A stretch of 64,000 nt of DNA from Bolinopsis microptera (lineage: Eukaryota; Ctenophora; Tentaculata; Lobata; Bolinopsidae): positions 7,054,084-7,118,083 of the forward strand of contig NC_087072.1 in the NCBI RefSeq assembly GCF_026151205.1, written 5' to 3'. Of the stretch, positions 12,237-22,836 are shown one piece after another (positions within the stretch are counted from its first letter, which is position 1; each line of letters starts with the position of its first letter). The notes under the pieces were generated by a model. That model was not told where the DNA came from, made no database searches, and was given only the letters and a program-made list of their open reading frames with translations. A program made the position numbers and the translations under genes.

Positions 12237-12599
12237 GTGCGAAATGAAGTTGACACTCACAGTTAGGGTGAACATCACTTCTAGTTAATGTTAAGAAGTT
12301 TAAGTTTCGTAGTTTGATAATAACAGCTTTACGTGACCTTATAATTAGTATAATCCGAATACCTTAAATTGGACCTGTTTTTAAGTTTGGTAACCATACT
12401 CGCTTGTTTTCTATTTTCTGGGTTATTACCGACACTTTTTAAAAGCTTGTTTCTTCCTGATGTAACCAAAGCGAAAAGCTCTTCAAATAATCACTGAAAT
12501 TTAGATCTCGAACTTATATCTTTATATTCATTTTGTTTTCTAGTGACGATTGTAACAGTAAAGAGGCAACCTTACTACGGTCGTTAACGTTTTAGTAAA

Positions 12600-14702
12600 A
12601 TGGAGCAGCAGACTGTACCAGACTTTAAAGATGAGATGAGGATGGAAGAAGAAAGTACTTCACCAGAATTGATCAAGACAGAGATTAAGCAGGAGGAAGA
12701 TCATTTTCTTGTTAAATCAGGAGTGCATTCGAATGAAGTTTCTCAGTTGGATTATCCCAACCAGGAATCAGCATTGCAGTGGGTTCATCTGTCCAATTTA
12801 AGGTATTCGGAAAATGCCCACATTCGCTCTGAATATTCCTACAATGCAAGATGCAAAGATGAGATGAAGATGGAAGAAGAAAGTACTTCACCGGAATTGA
12901 TCAAGACAGAGATTAAGCAGGAGGAAGATAATTTTCTTGTTAAATCAGGAGTGCATTCGAATGCAGTTTCTCAGTTGGATTATCCCAACCAGGAATCAGC
13001 ATTACTTTGCTATCAGTGGGTTCATCCTAATGAAAATGCTCACATTCGCTCTGAATGTTCCTACAATGCAAGGTGCAAAGATGAGATGAAGATGGAAGAA
13101 GAAAGTACTTCACCGGAATTGATCAAGACAGAGATTAAGCAGGAGAAAGATAATTTTCTTGTTAAATCAGGAGTGCATTCGAATGCAGTTTCTCAGTTGG
13201 ATTATCCCAACCCGGAATCAGCATTGCTTCGCTACCAGTGGGTTCATCCCAATGAAAATGCTTACATTCGCTCTGAATGTTCCTACAATGCAAGCAAAAA
13301 AACAGCTTCAGTTTCACATCAGCGGACTCATTCCGAAGAAAAACCGTATAAATGCTCTGAATGTTCCTACAGTGCGAGCGTAAAACAAATCTTAGTTCGC
13401 CATCAGATGACTCATACCGGTAAAAAACCATATAAATGCTCTGAATGTTCCTACAGTGCAAGCCAAAAATCACACCTACTTCGCCATCAGACAACTCATG
13501 CCGGTGAAAAACCGTTCAAATGCTCTGAATGTTCCTACAGTACAAGCGTAAAACAAATCTTAGTTCGCCATCAGATGACTCATACCGGCGAAAAACCATA
13601 TAAATGCTCTGAATGTTCCTACAGTTCAATCCAAAAATCACACCTAGTTCGCCATCAGTGGTCTCATACCGGCGAAAAACCGTTTAAATGCTCTGAATGT
13701 TCATTTAGTACTGGCTGGCAATCAGCCTTGGTTTCCCATCAGATGGTTCACACCGGTGAAAAACAGTATAAATGCTCTGAATGTTCCTACAGTTCAAGCC
13801 GAAAATCACACCTAATTAACCATCAGATGACTCATACCGGTGAAAAACAGTATAAATGCTCTGAATGTTCCTACAGTGCTCACTGGAAATCAACCCTGAT
13901 TTCCCATCAGCGGACTCATACCGGTAAAAAACCGTTTAAATGCTCTGAATGTTCCTACAGTTCAAACCGAAAATCAAACCTAGTTAACCATCAAATGACT
14001 CATACCAGTGAAAAACCGTATAAATGCTCTGAATGTTCCTACAGTTCAGGCCGAAAATCACACCTAATTAACCATCAGAACACGCATACCAGTGAAAAAC
14101 AGTATAAATGCTCAGAATGTCCCTTTAGTACTGGCTGGAAATCAGCCCTGGCTTGCCATCAGATGACTCATACCGGTGAAAAACAGTATAAATGCTCTGA
14201 ATGTTCCTACAGGTCAAACCGAAAATCAAACCTAGTTAACCATCAGTTAAATCATACCAGAAAAAGCCCTTTTAAATGCTCTGACTGTTCCTACAGTACA
14301 AACCGAAAATCAAGCCTAGTTAACCATCAGATGGCTCATACCAGTGAAAAACCGAACAATTGCTCTGGATCAGAATCTGAATACTCCTACAATTCAAACC
14401 AAAAATCAAACCTAGTGACGCAGATGACGCACATCGGCGAAAAACCGTATCAGCGAAATGACATAGGAAAAAACTCACATATTTTTCATGAAAACGATCA
14501 GGCTTCGAATAACTTTCAAAAAGGTAGTGTTGGAGGACCCATTTTTGTGAAGCCTCTACCTTTCGTAAAGCCTCTAACATTTGTTAAGCCTATGAACCTC
14601 GCTGACACCTTTCTTTCCAGTTCCAGCGTCCCTCCCAGTTCCATCTCCAGTAACCAACCAGAATCTCACAAGTCTCACCCTGCAGCTCCTCTCACCTGGT
14701 GA
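12600..14702 (+). CDS. C2H2 zinc-finger protein with triplicated acidic N-terminal module
   Basis: A 700-residue single-exon protein, probably a nuclear DNA-binding transcription factor. Residues about 11-232 are three near-identical modules, each with DEM.MEEESTSPELIKTEIKQE and ending in a SECSYNA half-finger. The two overlapping IKTE/IKQE motifs per module fit the SUMO-acceptor consensus. Residues about 250-625 carry twelve canonical fingers of the form Y/FKCSECSYS...H...H, with TGEKPYK-type linkers. A degenerate finger on each side has lost a Cys or the second Cys/His spacing. The tail is rich in FVKPL repeats and Ser/Pro. The start is the ATG with AAAATGG context that opens the first module. 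An AATAAA lies 165 bp past the stop. Ordinary invertebrate zinc-finger families are lineage-specific, so no ortholog is named. Confidence 0.9.
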   Translation: MEQQTVPDFKDEMRMEEESTSPELIKTEIKQEEDHFLVKSGVHSNEVSQLDYPNQESALQWVHLSNLRYSENAHIRSEYSYNARCKDEMKMEEESTSPELIKTEIKQEEDNFLVKSGVHSNAVSQLDYPNQESALLCYQWVHPNENAHIRSECSYNARCKDEMKMEEESTSPELIKTEIKQEKDNFLVKSGVHSNAVSQLDYPNPESALLRYQWVHPNENAYIRSECSYNASKKTASVSHQRTHSEEKPYKCSECSYSASVKQILVRHQMTHTGKKPYKCSECSYSASQKSHLLRHQTTHAGEKPFKCSECSYSTSVKQILVRHQMTHTGEKPYKCSECSYSSIQKSHLVRHQWSHTGEKPFKCSECSFSTGWQSALVSHQMVHTGEKQYKCSECSYSSSRKSHLINHQMTHTGEKQYKCSECSYSAHWKSTLISHQRTHTGKKPFKCSECSYSSNRKSNLVNHQMTHTSEKPYKCSECSYSSGRKSHLINHQNTHTSEKQYKCSECPFSTGWKSALACHQMTHTGEKQYKCSECSYRSNRKSNLVNHQLNHTRKSPFKCSDCSYSTNRKSSLVNHQMAHTSEKPNNCSGSESEYSYNSNQKSNLVTQMTHIGEKPYQRNDIGKNSHIFHENDQASNNFQKGSVGGPIFVKPLPFVKPLTFVKPMNLADTFLSSSSVPPSSISSNQPESHKSHPAAPLTW

Positions 14703-14866
14703 ATATGTTTTCACACCTGCTCCAACTGTCCCACCTACATACTCTACATGACAATGTTTCCTTCCCCCTATCATATTTCCTGCCAGTAAATGCAGCGACC
14801 ATGATGGGGCGTAAATCGGAATGTATACATGTATCGTGAAGAACATATTCAGTTAACGTTATTTTT

Positions 14867-14872
14867 AATAAA
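14867..14872 (+). terminator. poly(A) signal AATAAA
   Basis: A canonical AATAAA lies about 165 bp downstream of the zinc-finger stop codon, in TTTTTAATAAAACTAG, and is the first such hexamer after it. Confidence 0.6.
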
Positions 14873-15060
14873 ACTAGTTCATCTCCATTTATTTTCTAAC
14901 CAGTTATAAATCGTTTGTTTACTTTTAACGGCATCAATCAGTTATAAACACAGCTCCGGGATAATTAAATAATCAACCGGGATAGAATAATCAATTCTGA
15001 TAATCCCGCTGTTTTTTCAGCTTAATAAATAACCCCGGCACAGTTTCTATAATCCCTCCC

Positions 15061-15231
15061 CGCGACAGCAGCAGTGAGCAGCAGTGAGCAGCAGTTAGTA
15101 GCAGTGAGCAGCAGTGAGCAGCAGTGAGCAGCAGTGAGCAGCAGTGAGCAGCAGTTAGTAGCAGTGAGCAGCCTTGAGCAGCAGTTAGCAGCAGTTTCTT
15201 TGCACTTAGCACCCTCCTGTGTCTGGTTCAA
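15061..15231 (+). repeat. 10-bp GCAGCAGTGA minisatellite
   Basis: About thirteen units of GCAGCAGTGA, with GCAGCAGTTA and GTAGCAGTGA variants, end in CAGTTTCTTTGCACTTAG followed by CCTCCTGTG. The same unique end, inverted, borders the palindromic minisatellite at 56313. Cysteine/leucine-rich frames across it are repeat translations. Confidence 0.85.
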
Positions 15232-15517
15232 CTATATTTGGTTCGTTTTGATATTCCCGTGGGAATTTCATCCGCACACTGTCATTTGTTTTGGTGACAC
15301 GTATCACGTTACTAAATACTACGACGCGCATTGGCTAAAATTGTCATGTGACCTAAACGGATTTATAAACGGATTAAACTATTCAAAAGTCAAATTACAT
15401 GATAATGTCTGACCCAATATAAAAAGTAAATTTACCCAATAGTCAAAAAGTATATCACAATGCTGGCAAGCATTACCGTCGCCCTTATATTCACAATACT
15501 ATTTTATAGTACAGTCA

Positions 15518-16048
15518 GTACTATTTTATAGTACAGTCAAATCCGTCTTTTTGTCGGACAAAATTCGCAACAAAGCGATTTTAACGGGATATGGTCGGGA
15601 CAGGTCCCAGGAATCATTCCAGAAAAGTCCCAAAAAATCTGACTTGAGCAAAATCCACAATTACCACTTTTTTACCACCTTTTTACCACTTTGGTTTTCC
15701 GCAAATAAGTCACGTTCTGAATATCCTAGAAGATTCTAGTTTAAAGCAGTGTGTTTAGGAAACAAAGGAGAACAACTTTTTCTTAAACAACTTTTTCAAA
15801 AATAAATTATTTAATTAATTAATTAAATAATTAATAAATTTTCAAATATTTAAAAAATATATTTTCATAAAAAATGTTCACAATTACATTACACGTACAA
15901 TGAACTAATTTTCATAAAACTTTTGAAAATTTTCACTTTCAATATTTTGGACTTGTAAAATTTTCGAAATTTGTAAAGAATAACCACTTTTTACCACATT
16001 GGATCTCCGCTTCTGAATGTCGTAGAAGGTTGTAGATTGAACCGATGT

Positions 16049-16050
<2 letters not shown>
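15518..16050 (+). repeat. repeat A, left part, interrupted by the LINE
   Basis: Repeat A starts near TACAGTCAAATCCGTC (about 15532) after a short tandem duplication of TACTATTTTATAGTACAGTCA. It runs to ACCGATGTGT at 16050. The LINE then interrupts it, and the repeat resumes at 22836 with the GAGAACAACTTTTATTCGCC segment. The uninterrupted inverted copy at about 25500-26128 shows the empty site. Confidence 0.8.
16037..16050. repeat. LINE target-site duplication (3' side)
   Basis: TTGAACCGATGTGT sits directly beside the poly(A) tail (T-run on plus) and matches 22822-22835 exactly. The uninterrupted copy of repeat A (about 25577-25592, inverted) contains this sequence once. Confidence 0.9.
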
Positions 16051-16093
<43 letters not shown>

Positions 16094-16604
16094 CTTTTTT
16101 TAATGAGGAACCTGCCAAACCCCAGGGCACCAGGAGGATACCACCGGCAAAGCGGCTAATAGTACCCTCCGGTCTGTGTTGTACCGAAGAAGCTGAGTTA
16201 ATCGATCAAGACTCGGCTTGCCAGCCAAGAGGCAAAATCTGAGCGGCACCAAGGGTTCAGAGAGAGTCATTTCAGCTTCTCCGGTGCTGGATGCCCTGGG
16301 GTTTCACATGCGCCGTAGCAAAATAAATATAAAAACACACGCACACAATTTTTTTTATTCTTTTAGATAATTACGTCTAATAAAGTCAGTGGATAAAGAG
16401 TAATAAAATGCACATAAGATGGAGAGAAAAAGGAGAGATACTACTGGTTTTAAATATGACTCTATATCAATACTAGTAGTGGAGATAACTCCACTGGCTA
16501 CAACTTGTGAAAAAAAGGGTAAAGGTAAGGCACGGCTGTAATTTCGAGAGAATAAATAAACAAGAGTGTATAGTGGATCCAGAACTTTGGGTATAAAATG
16601 GTCA

Positions 16605-19600
16605 TCAAGGTATAACGTCTTTAAGACACCGTATAATATCCGGTTTTTCACCTAATAAGAAAAGCTTAAGATGTTTAAGATATCGCTCCCAGAATAGGGG
16701 TTCCTTGTTCTGGAAACTCCTTCCAATAAACCAACAGCAAACCGAATTTATGAAGTTAACACTTTTATCTCCGTGATTTAAGCAAATCAAATAGTGGCGA
16801 TATGGGTCGTCATAATTTGCGTCAATATTCGATCTAATAAACAGATTTAGTCCCTGTAGGAAAGAGCTTGTGGCTGGACAGTCAATAAATATGTGAGAGA
16901 TAGTTTCGAGGTTGTGATTACATAACGAGCAATTTGGACTATCTTTTTCAATCTTCATTTTATATCTCATGTACCGACAAGTACTAATCCGGTGAAGGAG
17001 CTTATATTGGTACTGAATAAGTTTGAAGTTATCTGAGAAAGAAGTAAAAATATCCGTAAAAATACTAATCCAATCAATATCCGTTAAGGAGAGGTTAGCA
17101 CTCCAGTTCCTCATTGGAGGAAGGGTGCTGGGATCTAAACGCTTAGACATGGTATCTCTAATGTTTCTACCTTTGATAGTGAGAGGAGTATCTCTAGAGT
17201 TGGGGGTATTCCTACCTCCCCAAAAGCGAAGTGAAAGTTGGGTATCGATAAATGTAATGTTACTTGTAAACGTATCGGTATTATTAAATCGACGTATTCC
17301 CAATTTTATACTCGCATATTGAGTCAAAGAGATTATACTACTTGTTTGGCCCCACTTTCTCAGAAATTGCTGAAAACTTAAGAGGTTACCTTCCTCTGAA
17401 ACGAAATCAGAAAGATAGATGATATTTCTATCAATAAGAATATCGTTCCAGAGCTTGGAGCCAATGTCCGTTATTACGTCGCTTCCCCACACACAGTGGT
17501 TGACTGTACTCTTACTTGACTGTGAAGAAATAGACTTCCAAAGCTTATAATGGCGAAGAAGGTTAAAGGTAAAACCAGTATTCTTTAATGTGAGACAGTT
17601 TTCTATACACACAGTTGGTATATTTGGGTGTAAAAGCTGATTGATGATAATATTTTTCCAGGCATGTTGGAAATTAGGATCGATAACTTTTCCTATAAGT
17701 GACACTTTTAAACCTATAATAAAATCGTTAGTATAGAAGAGACCTAGACCCCCACATTCACGAGGAGAAGTAACAATATCACGTTTCAACTTATCCCTCT
17801 TACAACCCCACAAGAAGTGAAATATCATAGTGTCTATTTTACTGATGGTGTTAGTATCAGGAGTTTCTAGTGGTATGATAAGGTAAGTGAACTGGGAAAG
17901 AATAAGAGATTTAATAATTGTACACTTTCCTATCAGAGTTAAGTCTCTCTTACTCCAGGTGTTGATAGCGGTGCTGGCGTTACTAAGTTTACTGTGGTAG
18001 TTCATTTTGCAGAGATCAGCTCCACTAGACGTGTTGTCGAACTTGACTCCTAATGCTGTAAACTCGTTAGCTACCATGTCTTCCCCGTATGTACTGGTAA
18101 GGTAATTTCGAAGACTAGTGTTGTCTCTGGTAGCTCCTAAAGGTATGCACTTAGTTTTACTGATGTTGGGCTTACAGCCTGAGTGCTGACCGAACAGGTT
18201 GAGCTCTAGGATAACTGCATCTACGCAAGCCTGGGAGGGATCCAGGTACAGATCCGTGTCATCAGCAAACAGACTCATGAGTATGTCGATACCATTAATG
18301 CTGAGGCCTTTAATATAAGGGTTATACTGTAGCTTATTACTAAGTACCTGGGACACTAGGAGGAAAAGAATTGGGGAAAGGGGGCTCCCCTGATGGACGC
18401 CACGAAGTATGTGAACAGGGCTGCTAAGGTGTCCGTTAACGTTAGCGTAACTCATACCAGCGTGAAATGCCACTCTCACCAAGTTGATTAAATAATTTCC
18501 AAACCCCATACCTTCCAAGACACTGAAAAGAAACTTATGTTCGACCGAGTCGAAAGCCCGTTGGAGGTCGACCTGCATAATCATACCAGTATCCTCTTGG
18601 TTCTCATGGTAATGTTCTAAGGTTAGATACATTAAGATCAGATTATCGCTGGTACTCTTCCCTTTTTGAAACCCGGATTGGGCTGTACTAATAAGTGTTG
18701 GAAGTGAACTTAAGATCCTATTTTTTATAATATGAGTGAATATCTTATAGTCTACATTCAAAAGGGTGATTGGTCGCCAGTTCTTTATATAGTTTAACTC
18801 AATGGGGGTTTTAGGTTTCGGGATAAGTGTTATAATTCCTAGACGTTGTGAAGGTGACATAACCCCATTATCAACCGACTCTAAAAAGGAGTTAAATAGG
18901 ATATTCTTAATGTCCTCCCAGAATACTTTGTAGAATTCAGCAGTGAGGCCGTCCCACCCTGGAGATTTATTTTTCTTAAATTTACTGATAATACTATCCA
19001 TCTCCAGGAGGGAAATTGGCCTATCTAACCTATCAGCGTTCTCCTGATCAATAGTATCTAGGTTACTGGAATTAATATAATCGGTTATTTCATGCTCGTT
19101 TGGATTCGTAGAGCTAAAGATGTCCTGATAAAAGTTAACTACGTGCTCAGAAATATCCTGCTGTGTGCGTAGTACACTCTGATCGCTGTTAATAAGTTTG
19201 GTAATAGACTTTTTTTTAGCTCTACTTTTCTCCAGCCCGAAGAAATATTTGGTGGACCTTTCACCCTCCTCTGTCCACTGAATCCTAGACCTGGTCATGG
19301 CCCCGTTAACCTCAGCTTTAATGATACCATCAAGCTGGGATTCCAAGTCATACAATTTTTTGCGCAGATCATCTTTCTGCATAAAATCAGTTATCTTTTT
19401 AACCTCTTCAATATCAGAGGATATTTTTTTCTTTTTTGCAACTTTTTCTTTCTTTTCTTTTTTTCCGAATCTGATCGCAAAATCTTTAATTTTCATTTTA
19501 ATCACGTCCCAGAGTCCCGAGTACGAATCAAAATTACTGTCAGCAGTTTCATTGATAATCTCCCGTACATTACTCAAAAACGACTCATTATTTAGATGGC

Positions 19601-20387
19601 TATTATTAAGTTTCCAATATCCTATTCCACGTTTAATGGGGGAACCCTGTAGAGATAATGAAATGTAGCTGTGATCAGATCGAAAACCATGACTAATATC
19701 TGCGTTACAGACCGGATAATTAACCAGACTATCATCTATAAGGAAGAAATCTAGGCGTGTTTGGGTTTTGTGCTGTTTATTTACGTGAGTATAAACACGC
19801 TCATTACCCCTACTAAGACGGAAGATATCACTGATGCCATGATCAGCGGTCACCTGGTTCAAATATTGCTGACGCTTAGTATTACTGTGGGAACTATTAC
19901 CACCATATTTATCAAGATTATTATTTAAGATAGTATTCCAGTCCCCAGCCAAGATACGATAATCATCCCTTGTACGTCCTAGAGTTTCCAGGAACAAGTT
20001 CTCTACAACATAAGTATCATTGCTATTAGGACAATAGACGTTTACCAAGCAATACTTGATGGAATCCTTCTCAATTTCTAACAGTGATACACGTCCCTGT
20101 GTGATGATCCTGTGACTGCAAATTTTAATATTAGAATTGGGTTTGACCAGGAATGTAACCCCAGTGGACTTAGAGGTACCATGATTGAAATAAATATCTC
20201 CCCCCCAGATTGTCCTCCAGAAGTCTTCCGTTTCAACTACAGAGTGAGATTCTTGTACCATAATAATATCTTCTGGTTTAGCTAGTAGCCAACCAAGAAC
20301 CGATCTACGTTTCTCGGGGCTTCCGAGGCCATTGCAATTGAAAGAACCTACCCTAAGACTGGCTCCTACACTGTCATTTTCTGACAT
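16605..20387 (-). CDS. LINE ORF2: apurinic-type endonuclease and reverse transcriptase
   Basis: A 1260-residue protein counted from the ATG of MSENDSVGASLRVGSF; the frame stays open upstream to 20552 but without an ATG. The endonuclease domain shows SFNCNGLG (Asn), VQESHS (Glu), AGDWNT (Asp/Asn) and RSDHSYI (Asp-His). The reverse transcriptase has KKNKSPGWDGL, WRPITLLNVDYK, SGFQKGKST, VDLQRAFDSV, GVHQGSPLSP and the catalytic FADD. A C-terminal CSLCNHNLETISHIFIDC gives a Cys-Cys-His-Cys knuckle. It nicks target DNA and reverse-transcribes the element RNA from the nick. The block order and FKKNKSPG wording place it with the L1/Tx1 group. No frameshift or stop is seen. Confidence 0.93.
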   Translation of the reverse strand: MSENDSVGASLRVGSFNCNGLGSPEKRRSVLGWLLAKPEDIIMVQESHSVVETEDFWRTIWGGDIYFNHGTSKSTGVTFLVKPNSNIKICSHRIITQGRVSLLEIEKDSIKYCLVNVYCPNSNDTYVVENLFLETLGRTRDDYRILAGDWNTILNNNLDKYGGNSSHSNTKRQQYLNQVTADHGISDIFRLSRGNERVYTHVNKQHKTQTRLDFFLIDDSLVNYPVCNADISHGFRSDHSYISLSLQGSPIKRGIGYWKLNNSHLNNESFLSNVREIINETADSNFDSYSGLWDVIKMKIKDFAIRFGKKEKKEKVAKKKKISSDIEEVKKITDFMQKDDLRKKLYDLESQLDGIIKAEVNGAMTRSRIQWTEEGERSTKYFFGLEKSRAKKKSITKLINSDQSVLRTQQDISEHVVNFYQDIFSSTNPNEHEITDYINSSNLDTIDQENADRLDRPISLLEMDSIISKFKKNKSPGWDGLTAEFYKVFWEDIKNILFNSFLESVDNGVMSPSQRLGIITLIPKPKTPIELNYIKNWRPITLLNVDYKIFTHIIKNRILSSLPTLISTAQSGFQKGKSTSDNLILMYLTLEHYHENQEDTGMIMQVDLQRAFDSVEHKFLFSVLEGMGFGNYLINLVRVAFHAGMSYANVNGHLSSPVHILRGVHQGSPLSPILFLLVSQVLSNKLQYNPYIKGLSINGIDILMSLFADDTDLYLDPSQACVDAVILELNLFGQHSGCKPNISKTKCIPLGATRDNTSLRNYLTSTYGEDMVANEFTALGVKFDNTSSGADLCKMNYHSKLSNASTAINTWSKRDLTLIGKCTIIKSLILSQFTYLIIPLETPDTNTISKIDTMIFHFLWGCKRDKLKRDIVTSPRECGGLGLFYTNDFIIGLKVSLIGKVIDPNFQHAWKNIIINQLLHPNIPTVCIENCLTLKNTGFTFNLLRHYKLWKSISSQSSKSTVNHCVWGSDVITDIGSKLWNDILIDRNIIYLSDFVSEEGNLLSFQQFLRKWGQTSSIISLTQYASIKLGIRRFNNTDTFTSNITFIDTQLSLRFWGGRNTPNSRDTPLTIKGRNIRDTMSKRLDPSTLPPMRNWSANLSLTDIDWISIFTDIFTSFSDNFKLIQYQYKLLHRISTCRYMRYKMKIEKDSPNCSLCNHNLETISHIFIDCPATSSFLQGLNLFIRSNIDANYDDPYRHYLICLNHGDKSVNFINSVCCWFIGRSFQNKEPLFWERYLKHLKLFLLGEKPDIIRCLKDVIP

Positions 20388-21305
20388 TGTAAATTCTGAA
20401 ATTAGCCGCCGCTCTAAAGTTATTTTCACTAAGTTCGTGACGAGTAAAGCTAGTATTGAGTCTAGTACCGTTTCTCCCAATATTGCAAAGAATGACGTAG
20501 TAGTTATTGTACAATGACAAAAAAACAAAATGATAAAAACACACGCAATCACACATCTTATTACTAGTAGATGTATGAATCATTAAACAAGAAATTGCTG
20601 AAATAACGCTGCTATAGCCCATATAGTAAATGTATTTTATACGCTTAAACAAGTCCTAGAAATCCCGTGATGGGGCGTCCCCCTAATACTATAAGCTTCT
20701 AAGCTGATACTCTCCAATATAGAAGTCAGAGGGAAATCAATCTGGCTAGAAAGGCTCAAGTGGCTGGATGTGAGAGGTGAAAGGTGAACCTGACCTCGCC
20801 ACCACCTGGCCCAAGCCCACACACCATCACCCAACAACAAACCCCCCCATCAACCAACACCACACCGCCTGACCAGCCCGGCCCAACCCCTGAACCTGGT
20901 GCCTGCTGTGAATGAACCCGGACATGGTGACGAGTGTATGAGCCGGCAAGATGGTGCAGTGAAGCTGCTAAGAGAAGAGGTTTGTGAGTGGGCAAGATAA
21001 ACCTTGATAAAGGTGGGTAATGTGTCGTACGACATGATGAAAAAACTAATAAATGGCACATTGTAAACTGCTATGAAGTTATTAGATTTGGAAATATACC
21101 GAACAGTCGATGAGTAGTATAATACTATGTAGTCACGAGATATCGCAAAAATTGTGGGGGGACAGAAGCTCCTAAATTAAGTAAAAATTATAACGTTACA
21201 CTGCGTACTAGGAAAAGGGAGATGCAACTCAGAGTTAAGCTTTGTAAAGTGGTTTATAATTTAGAACACAACACTCTGACCGTGGGATAGAGTGAGATAT
21301 ACCGT

Positions 21306-22556
21306 TCATCCTCTTCCTCTGTTGGAGTTCCGTCCTCTGCGAGTTCCACCTCCCCGTCCTCTGTGGTAGCTATTTCCACCTCTGTCATTCTGAGATCCTT
21401 GTTCAGCATCCATCTGCTCTTCTCCTCCTGCTCTAATCCTGGGTCTAGGGCTCGTGTTACTTTTCACTCTCCTGGAATTTGGGAGGTCATGACGGGCACG
21501 TAAAGCATACTTTATCCTACTAAAATACAACTTTAAACCACTGGTATTTAGATGAAGGGGGTCTTCAGTACCCATTGCAAGTCCAGTTTTCAGAGATCCA
21601 TCATTTGCCATAAAGACTTTGGTATCAATGTAGGTTAATCGAATGTGGGAGTTACACATAGTCTTGATAAAATGATTATATAACTTAACTTTTGAGTTAG
21701 TCTCACTACCAGGCGTGCAGATAGGAAGGACTCCAGGGAGGAGGACGTGAATCTCGGGGCGTTTCTTCAGCAGAGCTGCAACGTAGGTGAAGGTGTTCTC
21801 CACCAGCTCCTCGGGTTTGCTGCCTTGCTGTCTGAGGTCGTTTGTCCCTACTGCAATCACGACATCTGAAACGTTCTCGAACTCTTGGGAATCTGGGTTA
21901 GTGAGGTTGGAGAGTGTTGGGCAGTGAACACTGGACCCTGGAAGTGCGGGACCGAGTGTTCCTTTGCCGTCCCCAAACTTGATCTTACCTGAGGAGTTGG
22001 AATCACCTAAAAGTTTTACGGAAACTCGGTCAGATCCTGTGGGACTCCACTTCCACTCCTCTCGATCCTCTCCACCCTCACTCCCAACTGACTCAAGCTC
22101 TCTGACTCTCTGTTCAAGGTTCGACTCGCTCTGCTCGATCTGCACTACACGCTCTCTAAGTTGAGTTACAGAACTAATATTCGTATTGGAATGCTCTTCA
22201 AGAGCTGATAAACGTTTATTAATATCTTGAAGTTGAGGATTAATCTCACTTAGATGTTGATCAAATTTACTGTGCAAGCTAACAATAAGAGATTTTAAAT
22301 CCGTAAGTTCGGACGGGTTATCACTTGCTTTATCAACATCAAAACGAATACTGGACTGAAAGTTGTGAGTAACTGGCATTTTAGCCGGAGGTTCTTTGCC
22401 AGATTCACTAGTTATACTATCAGAACTATTTGCACTTGAATTTAGTGCACGTTTAATAGATTCACTTTGAGAGAAAGCACTGTCAGAAGAAAAGTAAGAA
22501 TCAATACGAGGAGTATCGTCAATTTTAGAAAATGTGAATATCGATTTTGAACCCAT
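21306..22556 (-). CDS. LINE ORF1: coiled coil, SGNH-esterase-like domain, RGG tail
   Basis: A 416-residue protein from the ATG of MGSKSIFTF. Residues about 85-155 are a heptad-rich coiled coil. Residues about 178-360 look like an SGNH/GDSL hydrolase. It shows LLGDSNSSG (nucleophile Ser186), IAVGTNDLRQ (the GxND block) and EDPLHLN (Asp332/His335). The last 45 residues are Arg/Gly repeats (RGRGGGTRRGRNSNRGRG) expected to bind RNA. Esterase domains are known in ORF1 of CR1 and L2-type elements, and L1 ORF1 usually carries an RRM. The pairing with an L1/Tx1-like ORF2 is therefore unusual. It lies upstream of ORF2 in the same transcript. Confidence 0.88.
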   Translation of the reverse strand: MGSKSIFTFSKIDDTPRIDSYFSSDSAFSQSESIKRALNSSANSSDSITSESGKEPPAKMPVTHNFQSSIRFDVDKASDNPSELTDLKSLIVSLHSKFDQHLSEINPQLQDINKRLSALEEHSNTNISSVTQLRERVVQIEQSESNLEQRVRELESVGSEGGEDREEWKWSPTGSDRVSVKLLGDSNSSGKIKFGDGKGTLGPALPGSSVHCPTLSNLTNPDSQEFENVSDVVIAVGTNDLRQQGSKPEELVENTFTYVAALLKKRPEIHVLLPGVLPICTPGSETNSKVKLYNHFIKTMCNSHIRLTYIDTKVFMANDGSLKTGLAMGTEDPLHLNTSGLKLYFSRIKYALRARHDLPNSRRVKSNTSPRPRIRAGGEEQMDAEQGSQNDRGGNSYHRGRGGGTRRGRNSNRGRG

Positions 22557-22821
22557 CAGATAACAGATAAATCTCAAATGTGACAGTTAAATTGACTAAT
22601 TAATGGATTGTCAAAACAGGTAACCGTTGATAGATCGTAGATTAATAGCAAGGTTGATAGAAGCACTATTAAGAATATGTAACACTAATGTACGGGATGT
22701 ACGGAATATTCCAGAAAATGTATAGCTATAAGGTAAAGGTGGCTTGAGCAGCGCAATTCTATAAGTTAGCTAATCTAAGAGATAAGAAAAGACCAACATA
22801 TAGATAATTGTAAATCAGCAC

Positions 22822-22836
22822 TTGAACCGATGTGTT
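22822..22836. repeat. LINE target-site duplication (5' side)
   Basis: TTGAACCGATGTGTT lies just outside the 5' end of the minus-strand LINE and repeats the sequence next to its poly(A) tail. Confidence 0.9.

Larger units (their letters stand above)
16051..22821 (-). mobile_element. full-length L1/Tx1-type non-LTR retrotransposon
   Basis: On the minus strand the element runs 5' to 3' from 22821 to 16051. It has a 5' UTR of about 265 bp, ORF1 (22556-21306), a spacer of about 920 bp, ORF2 (20387-16605), a 3' UTR of about 500 bp, and a poly(A) tail seen as about 50 T at 16050-16101. The direct repeat TTGAACCGATGTGTT occurs at 22822-22836 and, sharing its last T with the tail, at 16037-16051. This is a target-site duplication of 14-15 bp. 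Both ORFs are open, so the copy is young and could be competent. The spacer holds long frames on the minus strand with no recognisable domain. Confidence 0.93.

Noticed and set aside
13162-13494. Minus-strand frames opposite the zinc-finger gene
   Set aside because: They are mirror translations of the repetitive finger codons.
15939-16242. Poly-Lys / poly-Phe frames
   Set aside because: They cross the LINE poly(A) tail and simply read the homopolymer.
20637-21061. Frames between the two LINE ORFs
   Set aside because: No domain is recognisable and composition is Pro/His/Gly-biased from a GC-rich spacer; more likely untranslated inter-ORF sequence.
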